64,000 nucleotides of DNA from an uncultured Halomonas sp. (GTDB lineage Bacteria; Pseudomonadota; Gammaproteobacteria; Pseudomonadales; Halomonadaceae): NCBI RefSeq assembly GCF_947501415.1, contig NZ_CANMVL010000001.1, forward strand, positions 1 through 64,000. Reading direction: 5' to 3'. The notes below the pieces were generated by a model, which saw only the letters and a program-made list of their open reading frames with translations, was not told where the DNA came from and made no database searches. Both the position numbers and the translations under genes were made by a program. Positions 40,725 through 49,166 of the stretch are shown one piece after another (the first letter of the stretch is position 1; every line of letters starts with the position of its first letter).

Positions 40725-41594
40725 TCAGCGATCCAGAGCGTCATGCAGCGGAGAACGGTTCAAGCCGCGGGCCTTGAAGGCTTGCCAGCGGCCATCGATC
40801 TCACCCAGCAACCGGTCGGCTTCCTGTTCGTCTGCCAGACGGGCGAAGACGCAGGCACCGGTGCCGGTCAGCATGCTGGGGGCACGTCGAGCCAGCCAGT
40901 CCAATGCCGAGGATACCGCTGGATAGAGCGACCTGACTGTTGCCTCGCAGTCGTTGCGCCAACTGGACGCTCCCCCCTGCAGGGCGCGCGCCATGGTAAT
41001 AGGGGGGGTGTGGCGTGTCAATTCAGGAGCCTTGAAGACAGCCGGTGTCGCCACCTCGATGCCGGGGTGAACCACCACGAACCAGGGCGTGTCGAGGTCC
41101 ACCGGGGTGAGGCGTTCGCCGACGCCTTCGGCCCAGGCGGCATGGCCGTGCACGAAGACCGGCACATCGGCGCCGAGGGTCAGGCCCAGCTCGGCGAGAC
41201 TGTCGAGCGACAGCCCCAGGCCCCAGAGGGCATCGAGGCCAAGCAGGGTGGTGGCGGCATCCGAGCTGCCACCGCCCAGGCCACCTCCCATGGGCAGGCG
41301 CTTCTCGAGATGAATGTCGGCGCCCAGAGTGCAGCCGCTCCGCTCCTGTAGCAGGCGTGCCGCGCGCACGATGAGGTTCTGCTCGTGGGGGACACCGGCA
41401 ACTTCCGGCGCAAGGCGGATCTCTCCGTCTTCGCGTCGGGTGAAATGCAGGGTGTCATCGCGATCGAGGAACTGAAACAGCGTCTGCAGCTCGTGATAGC
41501 CGTCGGGGCGGCGGCCGGTGATATGCAGCATGCGGTTGAGCTTGGCGGGGGCGGGCAGGCGAAGGCTCGCGCCTTGGGCGCTGTGTTCAGGCAT
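40725..41594 (-). CDS. ispE: IspE, CDP-methylerythritol kinase
   Basis: A 289-residue GHMP kinase of the MEP isoprenoid pathway. The substrate-side PAPAKLNRMLHITGRRPDGYH and the ATP loop LPMGGGLGGGSSDAATTLLG (about 100-119) are clear, and the C-terminal GTGACVFA block is the third GHMP motif. It overlaps lolB by 8 bases, so the two are translationally linked; lolB-ispE-prs is a conserved operon order. Confidence 0.97.
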   Translation of the reverse strand: MPEHSAQGASLRLPAPAKLNRMLHITGRRPDGYHELQTLFQFLDRDDTLHFTRREDGEIRLAPEVAGVPHEQNLIVRAARLLQERSGCTLGADIHLEKRLPMGGGLGGGSSDAATTLLGLDALWGLGLSLDSLAELGLTLGADVPVFVHGHAAWAEGVGERLTPVDLDTPWFVVVHPGIEVATPAVFKAPELTRHTPPITMARALQGGASSWRNDCEATVRSLYPAVSSALDWLARRAPSMLTGTGACVFARLADEQEADRLLGEIDGRWQAFKARGLNRSPLHDALDR

Positions 41595-42204
41595 CGTCGA
41601 CCACCGGGCGCCACTCGTTGATCACCAGGGTGACGCGTAGATCCCCGTAGTGCATTACCAGCCGGCGTGGCAGCCACAGGTCGTCGGTATGGGTCCAGTC
41701 TCGGTAGTCGATCTCCCAGCCGGCCTGTCGTAGTCGAGCCGGGAACCCCAGCTCGTCCTTCTCGAGTCGATAGGGGTGACCGTCACCTGGCAGGCCACGC
41801 ACCCAGTCGGACAGGGCGCCGAGCGGCAGCGACCAGCCCAGCTGCTGCTCCATCAGCGCCTCGGGGGTTTCGGCCTCGAAGCGTCCCTCCGAGGTGGTCA
41901 TCGAGAAGCGTCCCTCGCGCCCCTCCAGGGTGCTGCGGCCGCTGCCGAAGGGCCCGCTGATCAGCAGTCGGTAGTAGTGGGGGTGCTGGCTCCAGTCGAG
42001 GTTGGCGCTGGTGGAGTCCTCGGGAGTGCGCAGTCCGGCCTTGCCGGCCAGCCGCCAGGTATCCAGTGATTCGAGGCGCTGCTGCTGGGTCTGCCACTGC
42101 CCCGAGGTACGCTGCCCTTCGGGGAGTGGTGCCTGGCGTGCACAGCCGGCGACCAGGGTCAGCAGCAGGGTGGCGATGACAAGCGGCGAGTAGTGACGTT
42201 GCAT
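41587..42204 (-). CDS. lolB: LolB, outer-membrane lipoprotein receptor
   Basis: A 205-residue lipoprotein. The signal peptide MQRHYSPLVIATLLLTLVAG ends at a lipobox LVAGC (Cys21). The mature part has the LolB pattern: LDTWRLAGKAGLRTPED, then YYRLLISGPFGSG, and a C-terminal LVINEWRP. LolB accepts lipoproteins from LolA (also in this window) and inserts them in the outer membrane. Overlap with ispE and a 13-base gap after the TPR gene indicate one operon. Confidence 0.94.
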   Translation of the reverse strand: MQRHYSPLVIATLLLTLVAGCARQAPLPEGQRTSGQWQTQQQRLESLDTWRLAGKAGLRTPEDSTSANLDWSQHPHYYRLLISGPFGSGRSTLEGREGRFSMTTSEGRFEAETPEALMEQQLGWSLPLGALSDWVRGLPGDGHPYRLEKDELGFPARLRQAGWEIDYRDWTHTDDLWLPRRLVMHYGDLRVTLVINEWRPVVDDA

Positions 42205-42217
42205 GGTGGTCTCGTGG

Positions 42218-43984
42218 TCAGTTGGGTGTGGTGGCGGGAGCCAGCTCGGGGATCCGGCGCAGCAGGTCGTCGATCAGTGGGTGCTCATCGAGGCGCTCGA
42301 GTACCTCGCGGATCAGATCCCGGGCCTCGTCGCGTCTGTCCAGGGTCCATAGCACCTCGGCCAGGTGGGCGGCGATCTCTTGGTCGGGCATGGCGCCATA
42401 GGCTCGCTCGAGCCAGGGCAGGGCGCCCTGGGGGTCACCTTCGCGGTAGTGCACCCAGCCCAGGCTATCGAGGATTGCCGGGCTGTCGGGGTCGAGGGCA
42501 TGGGCTCGCTCGATCAGTTCGCGGGCCTCGTCGAGGCGTGTCCTGGGTCCCTGGTCGACGAGGGTGTAGCCCAGGGCATTGAGTGCCAGGGCGCTATCGG
42601 GGTTATGTTCGATGATGCGCCGGAGGTCACGCTCCATGCCGTCCAGGTCACCCGCTTCCCAGGCGCGCATGCCGCGCAGATAAAGCAGCTGCTCGTCGGC
42701 AGGCGCGCGTGTCAGTTCGCGGTCGAGCAGGTCATCGGCCGTGTCGCCGAGCCCCTCACGGTCGAGCAGCTCCACCTCCAGGGCGACCAGGTCGCCATGG
42801 CTGTCGGCATGACGCAGCCGCTCGCTGCGCAGGAAGGCGCGGGCATCGTTCAGTCGGTCACTCTCCATCAGCATCTCGGCGGCACGCAGACGACTGAGCA
42901 GAAAGGCCTCCTCTGCCGGTACCTGACGGTAATAAAGCAGGGCGTTATCGATCTCGCCCTCGTCGCGGGAAATATCGCCCAGCAGCAGGAGCGCCTCGGC
43001 CGGGGGCTCGGGGAGCGCTGCCAGAGGCAGAAGCAGGCGCCGCGCCGGCTCTCGGTGTCCCTCCTCCAGGTAGAGACGCGCCAGACCGATGCGCAGTGCG
43101 TTATCGCCGGTGTGCTTCTCGAGCAGGGCTTCGGTCTGCACCTCGGCGGCGGCGACATTGCCCAGACGCAGCTCGCTTTGCGCCAGCAGGAGGATGAAGC
43201 GCGCATCGTCGGGCGAGACCGCGAGGCCGCGGCGCGCGGCGGCACGGGCGGCGTGGGGGTCGTCTGCTTCCTGGGCCAGCCGGGCTCGGGTCAGCCACAG
43301 GGCCGGCAGCTCCGGCGCCCGGGCATCGAGGCGCGCCAGGCGCCTCCTGGCGGCGGCGGTCTCCCCGGCGGCCACTTCGAGCATCGCGGTGGCGAGCTCG
43401 GCATCATGGCGGCGGGCATCCTCGGCGGCCGTGTCCAGATGGGCACGCAGCCGGGCCAGCAGGGGAGCCGGGGCGGCGTTGGTGGCCAGGGCGGCCTCCA
43501 CCAGCGAAGAGATCTCGCTGTCGCCGCCTTCTCGAACCAGTGCCAGTCGCTGGCGCAGCGCTTCATCCCAGTCGCCGCGCTGCACGGCGAGGCCGGCTAG
43601 CAGTCGGGCCGGGGCGACGCTGTCGGGGGCCAGCCCCTGCCACTCCCTGGCGGCGCGGTCGAGCAGCTCGCGCTCATTGCCGAAGCTTGCGGCCAGTGCC
43701 GCCCGCTCTGCCAGGCCGGCGCTGCGGTAGCGCTGGCTGGCTGTGAGGTAGCCCTCGGCGGCACGCCGGTAGTCGCCGCGCTGGCCGGCCAGCTCCGCGG
43801 TGATCAGGCCGGCCAGACCCTCGGCATCCAGGCCCTGCTCGATAGGCGGGGCACCGACCAGCGGATCCTCCATCTCCTGGGGCGCGCCATCGTCGAGCGG
43901 CCACGACTGGCAGCCGGCCAGCAGTAGCGCCAGTGCCGACGTCGCCAGCGATTGAGGTGTCAGGGGGTAAAGGGCGCGGGCCAT
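42218..43984 (-). CDS. TPR-repeat lipoprotein
   Basis: A 588-residue lipoprotein with signal peptide and lipobox LLAGC (Cys25), then about a dozen helical repeats of TPR type; the best are near the C-terminus (NPDSALALNALGYTLVDQGP and DPDSPAILDSLGWVHYREGD). The same gene type sits between lolB and hemA in Pseudomonas. The function is not established; outer-membrane anchoring and TPRs suggest a scaffold role. It is probably the first gene of the TPR-lolB-ispE-prs operon and is divergent from hemA. Confidence 0.85.
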   Translation of the reverse strand: MARALYPLTPQSLATSALALLLAGCQSWPLDDGAPQEMEDPLVGAPPIEQGLDAEGLAGLITAELAGQRGDYRRAAEGYLTASQRYRSAGLAERAALAASFGNERELLDRAAREWQGLAPDSVAPARLLAGLAVQRGDWDEALRQRLALVREGGDSEISSLVEAALATNAAPAPLLARLRAHLDTAAEDARRHDAELATAMLEVAAGETAAARRRLARLDARAPELPALWLTRARLAQEADDPHAARAAARRGLAVSPDDARFILLLAQSELRLGNVAAAEVQTEALLEKHTGDNALRIGLARLYLEEGHREPARRLLLPLAALPEPPAEALLLLGDISRDEGEIDNALLYYRQVPAEEAFLLSRLRAAEMLMESDRLNDARAFLRSERLRHADSHGDLVALEVELLDREGLGDTADDLLDRELTRAPADEQLLYLRGMRAWEAGDLDGMERDLRRIIEHNPDSALALNALGYTLVDQGPRTRLDEARELIERAHALDPDSPAILDSLGWVHYREGDPQGALPWLERAYGAMPDQEIAAHLAEVLWTLDRRDEARDLIREVLERLDEHPLIDDLLRRIPELAPATTPN

Positions 43985-44123
43985 GGGTGTCTCGCTTGTG
44001 GTGCAGTGGTCTCAGCATAACGGCTCGGCCGGCGTGGGCAAAGGCACGCCCTGTCGACGCAACTGCCTTGTGCGGTGCTGTCATCTGGGATAGCCCCGAT
44101 GGGCCGCCATCGGCTGACGGATG

Positions 44124-44132
44124 TGATAGAAT
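44124..44132 (+). promoter_or_regulatory. Extended -10 promoter of hemA
   Basis: TGATAGAAT (TGN plus TAGAAT, 5/6 to consensus) lies 61 bases upstream of the hemA start. The -35 region is not obvious. The arrangement resembles the other extended -10 candidates in this window. Confidence 0.45.
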
Positions 44133-44193
44133 CCATGCGCCTCGATTGCGAGGTCTTAATGGCCGCACACCCCACGTTCAAGATGCCCGACGC

Positions 44194-45465
44194 ATGACGC
44201 TGCTTGCCCTTGGAATCAATCACCGTACCGCCACCGTCGAGGTGCGCGAACAGGTGGCCTTTGCCCCCGCCGAGCTCGATGCCGCGCTAGGTGAGCTGCG
44301 CGGCCTGCCCGAGGTCAAGGAGGCGGCTGTCCTCTCGACCTGCAATCGCACGGAACTCTACTGCGTGACAGAGTCCGAAGGCGAGGCAGCCGTTCTGGAG
44401 TGGCTGGGCCGTTTCCACGGCCTGCCGGTCGAGGATCTCACTCGGTGCGCCTACCATTATCTGGACAACGAGGCCGCCCGCCACCTGATGCGCGTAGCGG
44501 TAGGCCTGGACTCCATGGTGCTGGGCGAGCCGCAGATCCTCGGTCAGCTCAAGGACGCCTACCAGGCCAGCCGTCTGGGGAAAGGGCTCGGCAAGGAGCT
44601 GGAGTGCCTGTTCCAGCACACCTTCGCCGTGGCCAAGCAGGTGCGAACGGAAACCGGCATCGGCCGCAATCCGGTCTCGGTCGCCTATGCGGCGGTCAGC
44701 CTGGCGAGCCGAATCTTCGATGATTTCGGCCGTGCGCGAGCACTGCTGATAGGCGCCGGCGAGACCATCGAGCTGGTGGCCCGTCATCTGAAGGAGGCGG
44801 GTGTCAGCCAGCTGACCGTGGCCAACCGCACCCGCGAGCGTGGTGAACAGGTAGCCGCACCCCTGGGTGGCCAGGCGATCACCCTGGACGCCATCCCCGA
44901 TGCCCTGGCCGAGGCGGATATCGTCATCTCCTCCACCGCAGCCCCGCTGCCGATTCTCGGCAAGGGCATGGTGGAGCGGGCGCTGAAGAAGCGTCGTCAC
45001 CGACCGATCTTCATGGTCGATATCGCCGTACCCCGGGATATCGAGCCCGAGGTGGGGCAGCTCGCCGACATCTTCCTCTATACGGTGGACGACCTTCAGG
45101 AGGTGATCGCCGAGAACCGCCGCCACCGCCAGGTCGCGGCCGACCAGGCGGAGTCGCTGATCGAGCACGGCGTGGGCGCCTGGCAGCACGACCGGCGCAT
45201 CCGCAGCGGGGGCGAGCTGATTCACGACTATCGCTCCCGGGGTGAGGCGCATCGCGACCACTCTCTGGAACAGGCGCTGACGCGTCTGGCGCGTGGCGAG
45301 GACCCCGAGGCAGTGGTTCGGCGACTGGCCCATCAGCTGACCAACCGGCTGCTGCATGGCCCCACCGTGGCGCTGCGCGAGGCCGCCTCTGCCGAGCGCC
45401 ACGATCTGCTCGAGGCGGCCAGCGTGCTGCTGCTCGAGGCGACCCCCGATACGACCACCCGATAG
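44194..45465 (+). CDS. hemA: Glutamyl-tRNA reductase
   Basis: A 423-residue HemA, first committed enzyme of C5 haem synthesis (Glu-tRNA to glutamate-1-semialdehyde, NADPH). The catalytic Cys50 is in VLSTCNRTELYCVTES. FQHTFAVAKQVRTETGIG and the NADP-binding LLIGAGETIELVARHL are present, with a C-terminal dimerisation domain. The ATG at 44194 gives the family N-terminus MTLLALGINHRTA; the ribosome site is weak. An upstream in-frame extension is antisense to the TPR gene and was discarded. hemA-prfA-prmC is a conserved operon. Confidence 0.97.
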   Translation: MTLLALGINHRTATVEVREQVAFAPAELDAALGELRGLPEVKEAAVLSTCNRTELYCVTESEGEAAVLEWLGRFHGLPVEDLTRCAYHYLDNEAARHLMRVAVGLDSMVLGEPQILGQLKDAYQASRLGKGLGKELECLFQHTFAVAKQVRTETGIGRNPVSVAYAAVSLASRIFDDFGRARALLIGAGETIELVARHLKEAGVSQLTVANRTRERGEQVAAPLGGQAITLDAIPDALAEADIVISSTAAPLPILGKGMVERALKKRRHRPIFMVDIAVPRDIEPEVGQLADIFLYTVDDLQEVIAENRRHRQVAADQAESLIEHGVGAWQHDRRIRSGGELIHDYRSRGEAHRDHSLEQALTRLARGEDPEAVVRRLAHQLTNRLLHGPTVALREAASAERHDLLEAASVLLLEATPDTTTR

Positions 45466-45474
45466 GATCGACGA

Positions 45475-46566
45475 ATGAAAGCTTCCCTGCGCCAGCGTCT
45501 CGACGACTTCGGCGAGCGCTTCGAGGAGCTCGCCGCCCTGCTGGCGGCGCCCGAGGTGATCGGCGACCAGGCCCGTTTCCGCGACTACTCCCGTGAATAC
45601 GCCGAGCTCGAGGCTCTGGTGGAAACATGGCGTGAGTATCGTGCCGTGGAGGGCAATATCGAGGAAGCCGAGCTGCTCGCCTCCGACAGCGACCCCGAGA
45701 TGCGCGAACTCGCCGAGATGGAGCTGAGCGACAGTCGCGAGAAGCGCGACGCCCTGGAGGGGGAGCTCAAGCGCCTGCTGGTGCCCAAGGACCCCGATGA
45801 TGGCCGCGGTGTCTTCCTGGAAGTCCGGGCGGGCACCGGTGGTGACGAGGCGGCGCTATTTGCCGGTGACCTGTTCCGCATGTACTCGCGCTACGCCGAA
45901 AAGCATGGCTGGAAGGTGGAGGTGGTCAGCGCCAACCACGGTGAACAGGGTGGCTACAAGGAGGTCATCGCGCGCATCAAGGGGGAGGGGGCCTATGCCC
46001 GGCTCAAGTTCGAATCCGGCGCCCACCGTGTGCAGCGCGTGCCGGCCACCGAGTCCCAGGGGCGCATCCACACCTCGGCCTGTACCGTGGCGGTAATGCC
46101 CGAGGTGGATGCGGTGGGCGACATCGATCTCGACCCCAGCGACCTGCGTGTGGATACCTTCCGCTCCAGCGGCGCCGGCGGCCAGCACGTCAACACCACC
46201 GATTCGGCGATCCGCATCACCCATCTCCCGAGCGGTGTGGTGGTGGAGTGCCAGGAGGAGCGTAGCCAGCACAAGAATCGCGCCAAGGCGATGTCGCTGC
46301 TGGCCGCCCGTCTCAAGCAGCACGCCGTGGATAGCCAGCGTCAGCAGCAGGCCGATACGCGGCGTAGTCTGGTCGGCTCCGGGGATCGCAGTGAGCGCAT
46401 CCGCACCTACAACTTCCCCCAGGGGCGGGTCACCGATCACCGCATCAACCTGACGCTCTACAAGCTCTCCGAGGTGATCGGTGGCGAACATCTCGACGAG
46501 GTGATCGAGCCCCTGATCCACGAATACCAGGCCGAACAGCTCGCCGCCCTGCAGCAGGAGGCCTGA
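45475..46566 (+). CDS. prfA: Peptide chain release factor 1
   Basis: A 363-residue RF1 that reads UAA and UAG. The codon-recognition PAT tripeptide is at 190-192 ([15 protein letters not shown]), and the GGQ motif that triggers hydrolysis is at 235-237 ([15 protein letters not shown]). Gln237 is the residue PrmC methylates, and prmC follows directly. The start at 45475 has AGGATCGACGA upstream, 9 bases after the hemA stop. Confidence 0.98.
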   Translation: MKASLRQRLDDFGERFEELAALLAAPEVIGDQARFRDYSREYAELEALVETWREYRAVEGNIEEAELLASDSDPEMRELAEMELSDSREKRDALEGELKRLLVPKDPDDGRGVFLEVRAGTGGDEAALFAGDLFRMYSRYAEKHGWKVEVVSANHGEQGGYKEVIARIKGEGAYARLKFESGAHRVQRVPATESQGRIHTSACTVAVMPEVDAVGDIDLDPSDLRVDTFRSSGAGGQHVNTTDSAIRITHLPSGVVVECQEERSQHKNRAKAMSLLAARLKQHAVDSQRQQQADTRRSLVGSGDRSERIRTYNFPQGRVTDHRINLTLYKLSEVIGGEHLDEVIEPLIHEYQAEQLAALQQEA

Positions 46567-47417
46567 TGACCCTCGATGCCCTGCTGGCCCAGTCCTCGGC
46601 CAGACTGAGTGCGGCCGGCTCCCCCACGGCGCGCCTCGATGCCGAGGTTCTGCTCTGCCATGTACTGGGCGTCGAGCGCACCTGGCTCTATACCTGGGGC
46701 GATCGTCGAGCCGATGTCGAGGCGGCGGCTCGCTTTCGAGCGCTGGTGGCACGTCGCGAGTCGGGGGAGCCGGTGGCCTATCTCACCGGCGAGCGGGAGT
46801 TCTGGGGCCTGCGCCTGGCGACCGACCCCAGCACGCTGATCCCACGGCCCGACACCGAGATCCTGGTCGAGTCCGCCCTGTCGCTGGCGGAAGAACCCGA
46901 GGGCAGGCTGCTCGACCTGGGCACCGGCAGCGGGGCCATCGCCCTGGCCTTTGCCAGCGAGCGCCCCGCCTGGCGAGTGCTGGGCCTGGATATCCGTCCC
47001 GAGGCGGTCGCCCTGGCACAACACAACGCCTCACGACTTGCTCTTGCCAACGCGGAGTTCCGCGAGAGCGACTGGTTCGCCGTTCTGAAGGACGAGGAGA
47101 GCAGAACACGCTTCTCTCTGATCGTCTCCAATCCGCCTTACCTCGCCGAGGATGACCCCCACCTGGCCATGGGGGATGTGCGTTTCGAGCCACGCTCGGC
47201 GCTGGTGGCCGATGGCGACGGGCTGGCGGACCTGCGCCACCTGGTGACGATGGCGCGGGAGCACCTGCTACCCGGCGGCTGGCTGCTGCTGGAGCATGGC
47301 TGGAGCCAGGCTTCGGCGGTGCGCGAGGCACTCGTGGCGGCAGGTTACTGCGAGGTAGCCAGCCGCCGGGATCTCGGCGGCCATGAGCGGGTCAGCCTGG
47401 GGCGACGACTGCCTTGA
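46566..47417 (+). CDS. prmC: PrmC, release factor glutamine methyltransferase
   Basis: A 283-residue SAM methyltransferase that N5-methylates the GGQ glutamine of RF1 and RF2. The N-terminal helical domain precedes LLDLGTGSGAIALAFASERP (SAM site) and the NPPYLAEDDPHL active-site motif. The ATG shares its A with the prfA stop codon, so translation is coupled. In Pseudomonas moeB follows immediately; here an lrp gene and a 199-base gap intervene. Confidence 0.97.
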   Translation: MTLDALLAQSSARLSAAGSPTARLDAEVLLCHVLGVERTWLYTWGDRRADVEAAARFRALVARRESGEPVAYLTGEREFWGLRLATDPSTLIPRPDTEILVESALSLAEEPEGRLLDLGTGSGAIALAFASERPAWRVLGLDIRPEAVALAQHNASRLALANAEFRESDWFAVLKDEESRTRFSLIVSNPPYLAEDDPHLAMGDVRFEPRSALVADGDGLADLRHLVTMAREHLLPGGWLLLEHGWSQASAVREALVAAGYCEVASRRDLGGHERVSLGRRLP

Positions 47418-47553
47418 TTGGCCGGCTGGCCGTGGAGGGTAGAGCCAGTCGAGGCGCTCTCGGCGAGTCAGACCAAGCGTTGATAGCCGTCGATGCTTTC
47501 CTGTGGTACACCTTTTGCAGATGATATTTCCGTTAGCTGCCGTGATGCAGGGT

Positions 47554-47574
47554 GAATCCTGGTGGATTCTGCTG
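47554..47574 (+). promoter_or_regulatory. Candidate Lrp-type operator upstream of lrp
   Basis: GAATCC-TGGT-GGATTC is a perfect 6-bp inverted repeat (47554-47569). The overlapping TGGTGGATTCTGCTG (47560-47574) matches 11 of 15 positions of the E. coli Lrp consensus (YAGHAWATTWTDCTR) by my count. It lies 43-63 bases before lrp, where an autoregulatory site would be expected. Confidence 0.3.
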
Positions 47575-47616
47575 TTGCGGCGGCGCTAATGCCCCTTCGA
47601 CGGTGTCCCTCACTCC

Positions 47617-48117
47617 ATGAAAGCCAAGACTCGTACCCTCGATCGCATCGACCTGAAGATCCTGCGCTGCCTGCAGGAGAACGCCCGCATCTCCTATGTC
47701 GACCTCGCCAGCCAGGTGGGGCTCTCCACCACGCCCTGCCTGGAGAGGGTCAAGCGGCTGGAGCGTTCGGGGGTGATCCGTGGCTACCGGGCGGTGCTTG
47801 ATCCTCGGGCCCTCAAGGCCAATCTGCTGGTGTTCGTCGAGATCAGCCTGGAGACCCAGTCGCCGGCGGTATTCGACGAGTTCCGTCGCGCCGTGGCGCG
47901 CCTGCCGCAGATCCAGGAGTGCCATCTGGTCTCGGGGCAGTTCGACTATATCCTCAAGTGTCGCATTCCCGAGATGTCCGCCTATCGTCAGCTGCTGGGT
48001 GATGTGGTGCTGACCCTGCCCGGGGTCAAGGAGTCCAAGAGCTATGTGGTGATGGAGGAGGTCAAGGAGGAGTTCTCCCTTCACATCCCCGATATCGAGG
48101 AGCTTGAACACAAGTGA
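47617..48117 (+). CDS. lrp: Lrp, leucine-responsive regulator (Lrp/AsnC family)
   Basis: A 166-residue regulator. The helix-turn-helix ISYVDLASQVGLSTTPCLER (about 25-44) and the RAM domain with IQECHLVSGQFDYILKCRIP and KSYVVMEEVKEE closely follow E. coli Lrp, so Lrp rather than a distant AsnC paralogue is likely. It would bind leucine or related amino acids and control amino-acid and nitrogen genes. The start at 47617 lacks a good ribosome site. Its stop overlaps a possible GTG start of moeB. Its insertion between prmC and moeB differs from the usual order. Confidence 0.88.
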   Translation: MKAKTRTLDRIDLKILRCLQENARISYVDLASQVGLSTTPCLERVKRLERSGVIRGYRAVLDPRALKANLLVFVEISLETQSPAVFDEFRRAVARLPQIQECHLVSGQFDYILKCRIPEMSAYRQLLGDVVLTLPGVKESKSYVVMEEVKEEFSLHIPDIEELEHK

Positions 48118-48125
48118 GTCGCGCC

Positions 48126-48887
48126 ATGAATGACCAGGAACTGCTGCGTTACAGCCGCCAGATCATGCTGGAGTCCATCGACATCGAGGGCCAGGAGCGC
48201 CTGCTCGCCAGCCATGTTCTGATCGTCGGCGCCGGTGGGCTCGGTTCGCCGGTGGCCCTCTACCTGGCTGCTGCCGGGGTCGGACGGTTGACCCTGGCCG
48301 ATGCCGATGAAGTCGAACTCTCCAACCTGCAGCGCCAGATTGCCCATGGCGAAGCGGACCTCGGGCGCAACAAGGCCGATTCGGCGCGCGAAGCGGCGCA
48401 GGCGCTCAACTCGGGATGTTGCATCGAGACGCTCACCGACCACCTGCAGGGGGAGAGCATGGCGGCGGCGGTGGCCAGCGTCGATGCGGTACTCGACTGC
48501 ACCGATCGCTTCTCCAGCCGTTATGCAATCAACGCCGCCTGCCGCGCGGCCGGGGTGCCGCTGATCTCCGGCGCGGCGATCCGCTTCTCTGGCCAGCTGG
48601 CGGTATTCGATCATCGCGACCCCGACAGCCCCTGCTATGCCTGTCTCTATCCGCCCGATGGGCAGGGCGATGAGGCGCTCTCCTGTGCCGAAAGTGGCGT
48701 GGTGGCACCGCTGGTGGGACTGGTCGGAAGCTTTCAGGCACTCGAGGCGATCAAGCTGCTGAGCGGCGCCGGCTCGACTCATCAGGGGCTCTCCACCTTC
48801 GATGGACTGAGCGGTGAGTGGCGCCGCTTCGGTATCTCCCGCGACCCCGCCTGCGCCACCTGCGGCGATCGAGCGTCTTCCCCGTGA
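48126..48887 (+). CDS. moeB: MoeB/ThiF-family sulfur-carrier adenylyltransferase
   Basis: A 253-residue E1-like enzyme that adenylates the C-terminal glycine of MoaD for molybdopterin synthesis; some members serve ThiS instead. The N-terminus NDQELLRYSRQIMLESID, the ATP motif VGAGGLGSPVALYLAAAGVG (about 34-53) and two CxxC zinc pairs (CYAC, CATC) are clear. I chose the ATG at 48126 by family length. A GTG at 48114 overlapping the lrp stop (GTGA) with AGGAG 11 bases upstream is the alternative. Confidence 0.93.
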   Translation: MNDQELLRYSRQIMLESIDIEGQERLLASHVLIVGAGGLGSPVALYLAAAGVGRLTLADADEVELSNLQRQIAHGEADLGRNKADSAREAAQALNSGCCIETLTDHLQGESMAAAVASVDAVLDCTDRFSSRYAINAACRAAGVPLISGAAIRFSGQLAVFDHRDPDSPCYACLYPPDGQGDEALSCAESGVVAPLVGLVGSFQALEAIKLLSGAGSTHQGLSTFDGLSGEWRRFGISRDPACATCGDRASSP

Positions 48888-49055
48888 TGGTGGCTTCCTG
48901 ACGCGGTTGGCAACGCACCGGGTTCGGGTCTGGTGTCCTGCTGGCGGGTGATCCGGGGCTGAGCTGGAACTGAGATTGAGCTGAGTAGATGGCTCTCCAT
49001 GTGACGCCTCGGGGGCTTGTGGCGTGGCGGAGCGGGGTAGAGTGTTATTGAATAC

Positions 49056-49083
49056 TTGACATCAACGTGTCGCCTGGTATCAA
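49056..49083 (+). promoter_or_regulatory. Sigma-70 promoter of the polyamine operon
   Basis: A perfect TTGACA (49056-49061), 16-base spacer and TATCAA (49078-49083) lie in the 279-base gap before the first oxidase gene, predicting a leader of about 75 bases. An inverted repeat GTGTC (49067-49071) / GACAC (49087-49091) brackets the -10 and could bind a regulator. The rest of the gap has no recognisable gene. Confidence 0.6.
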
Positions 49084-49166
49084 ACTGACACTCAGCCAGC
49101 ACTCTCGTGACAACCGCATGACAACAACGACAATATCCCATCAGCGCCCAACCCCGGGGAGCCTGC

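Noticed and set aside
43933..44193. An upstream extension of the hemA frame
   Set aside because: It is antisense to the TPR lipoprotein start and the divergent promoter region; HemA similarity begins at 44194.
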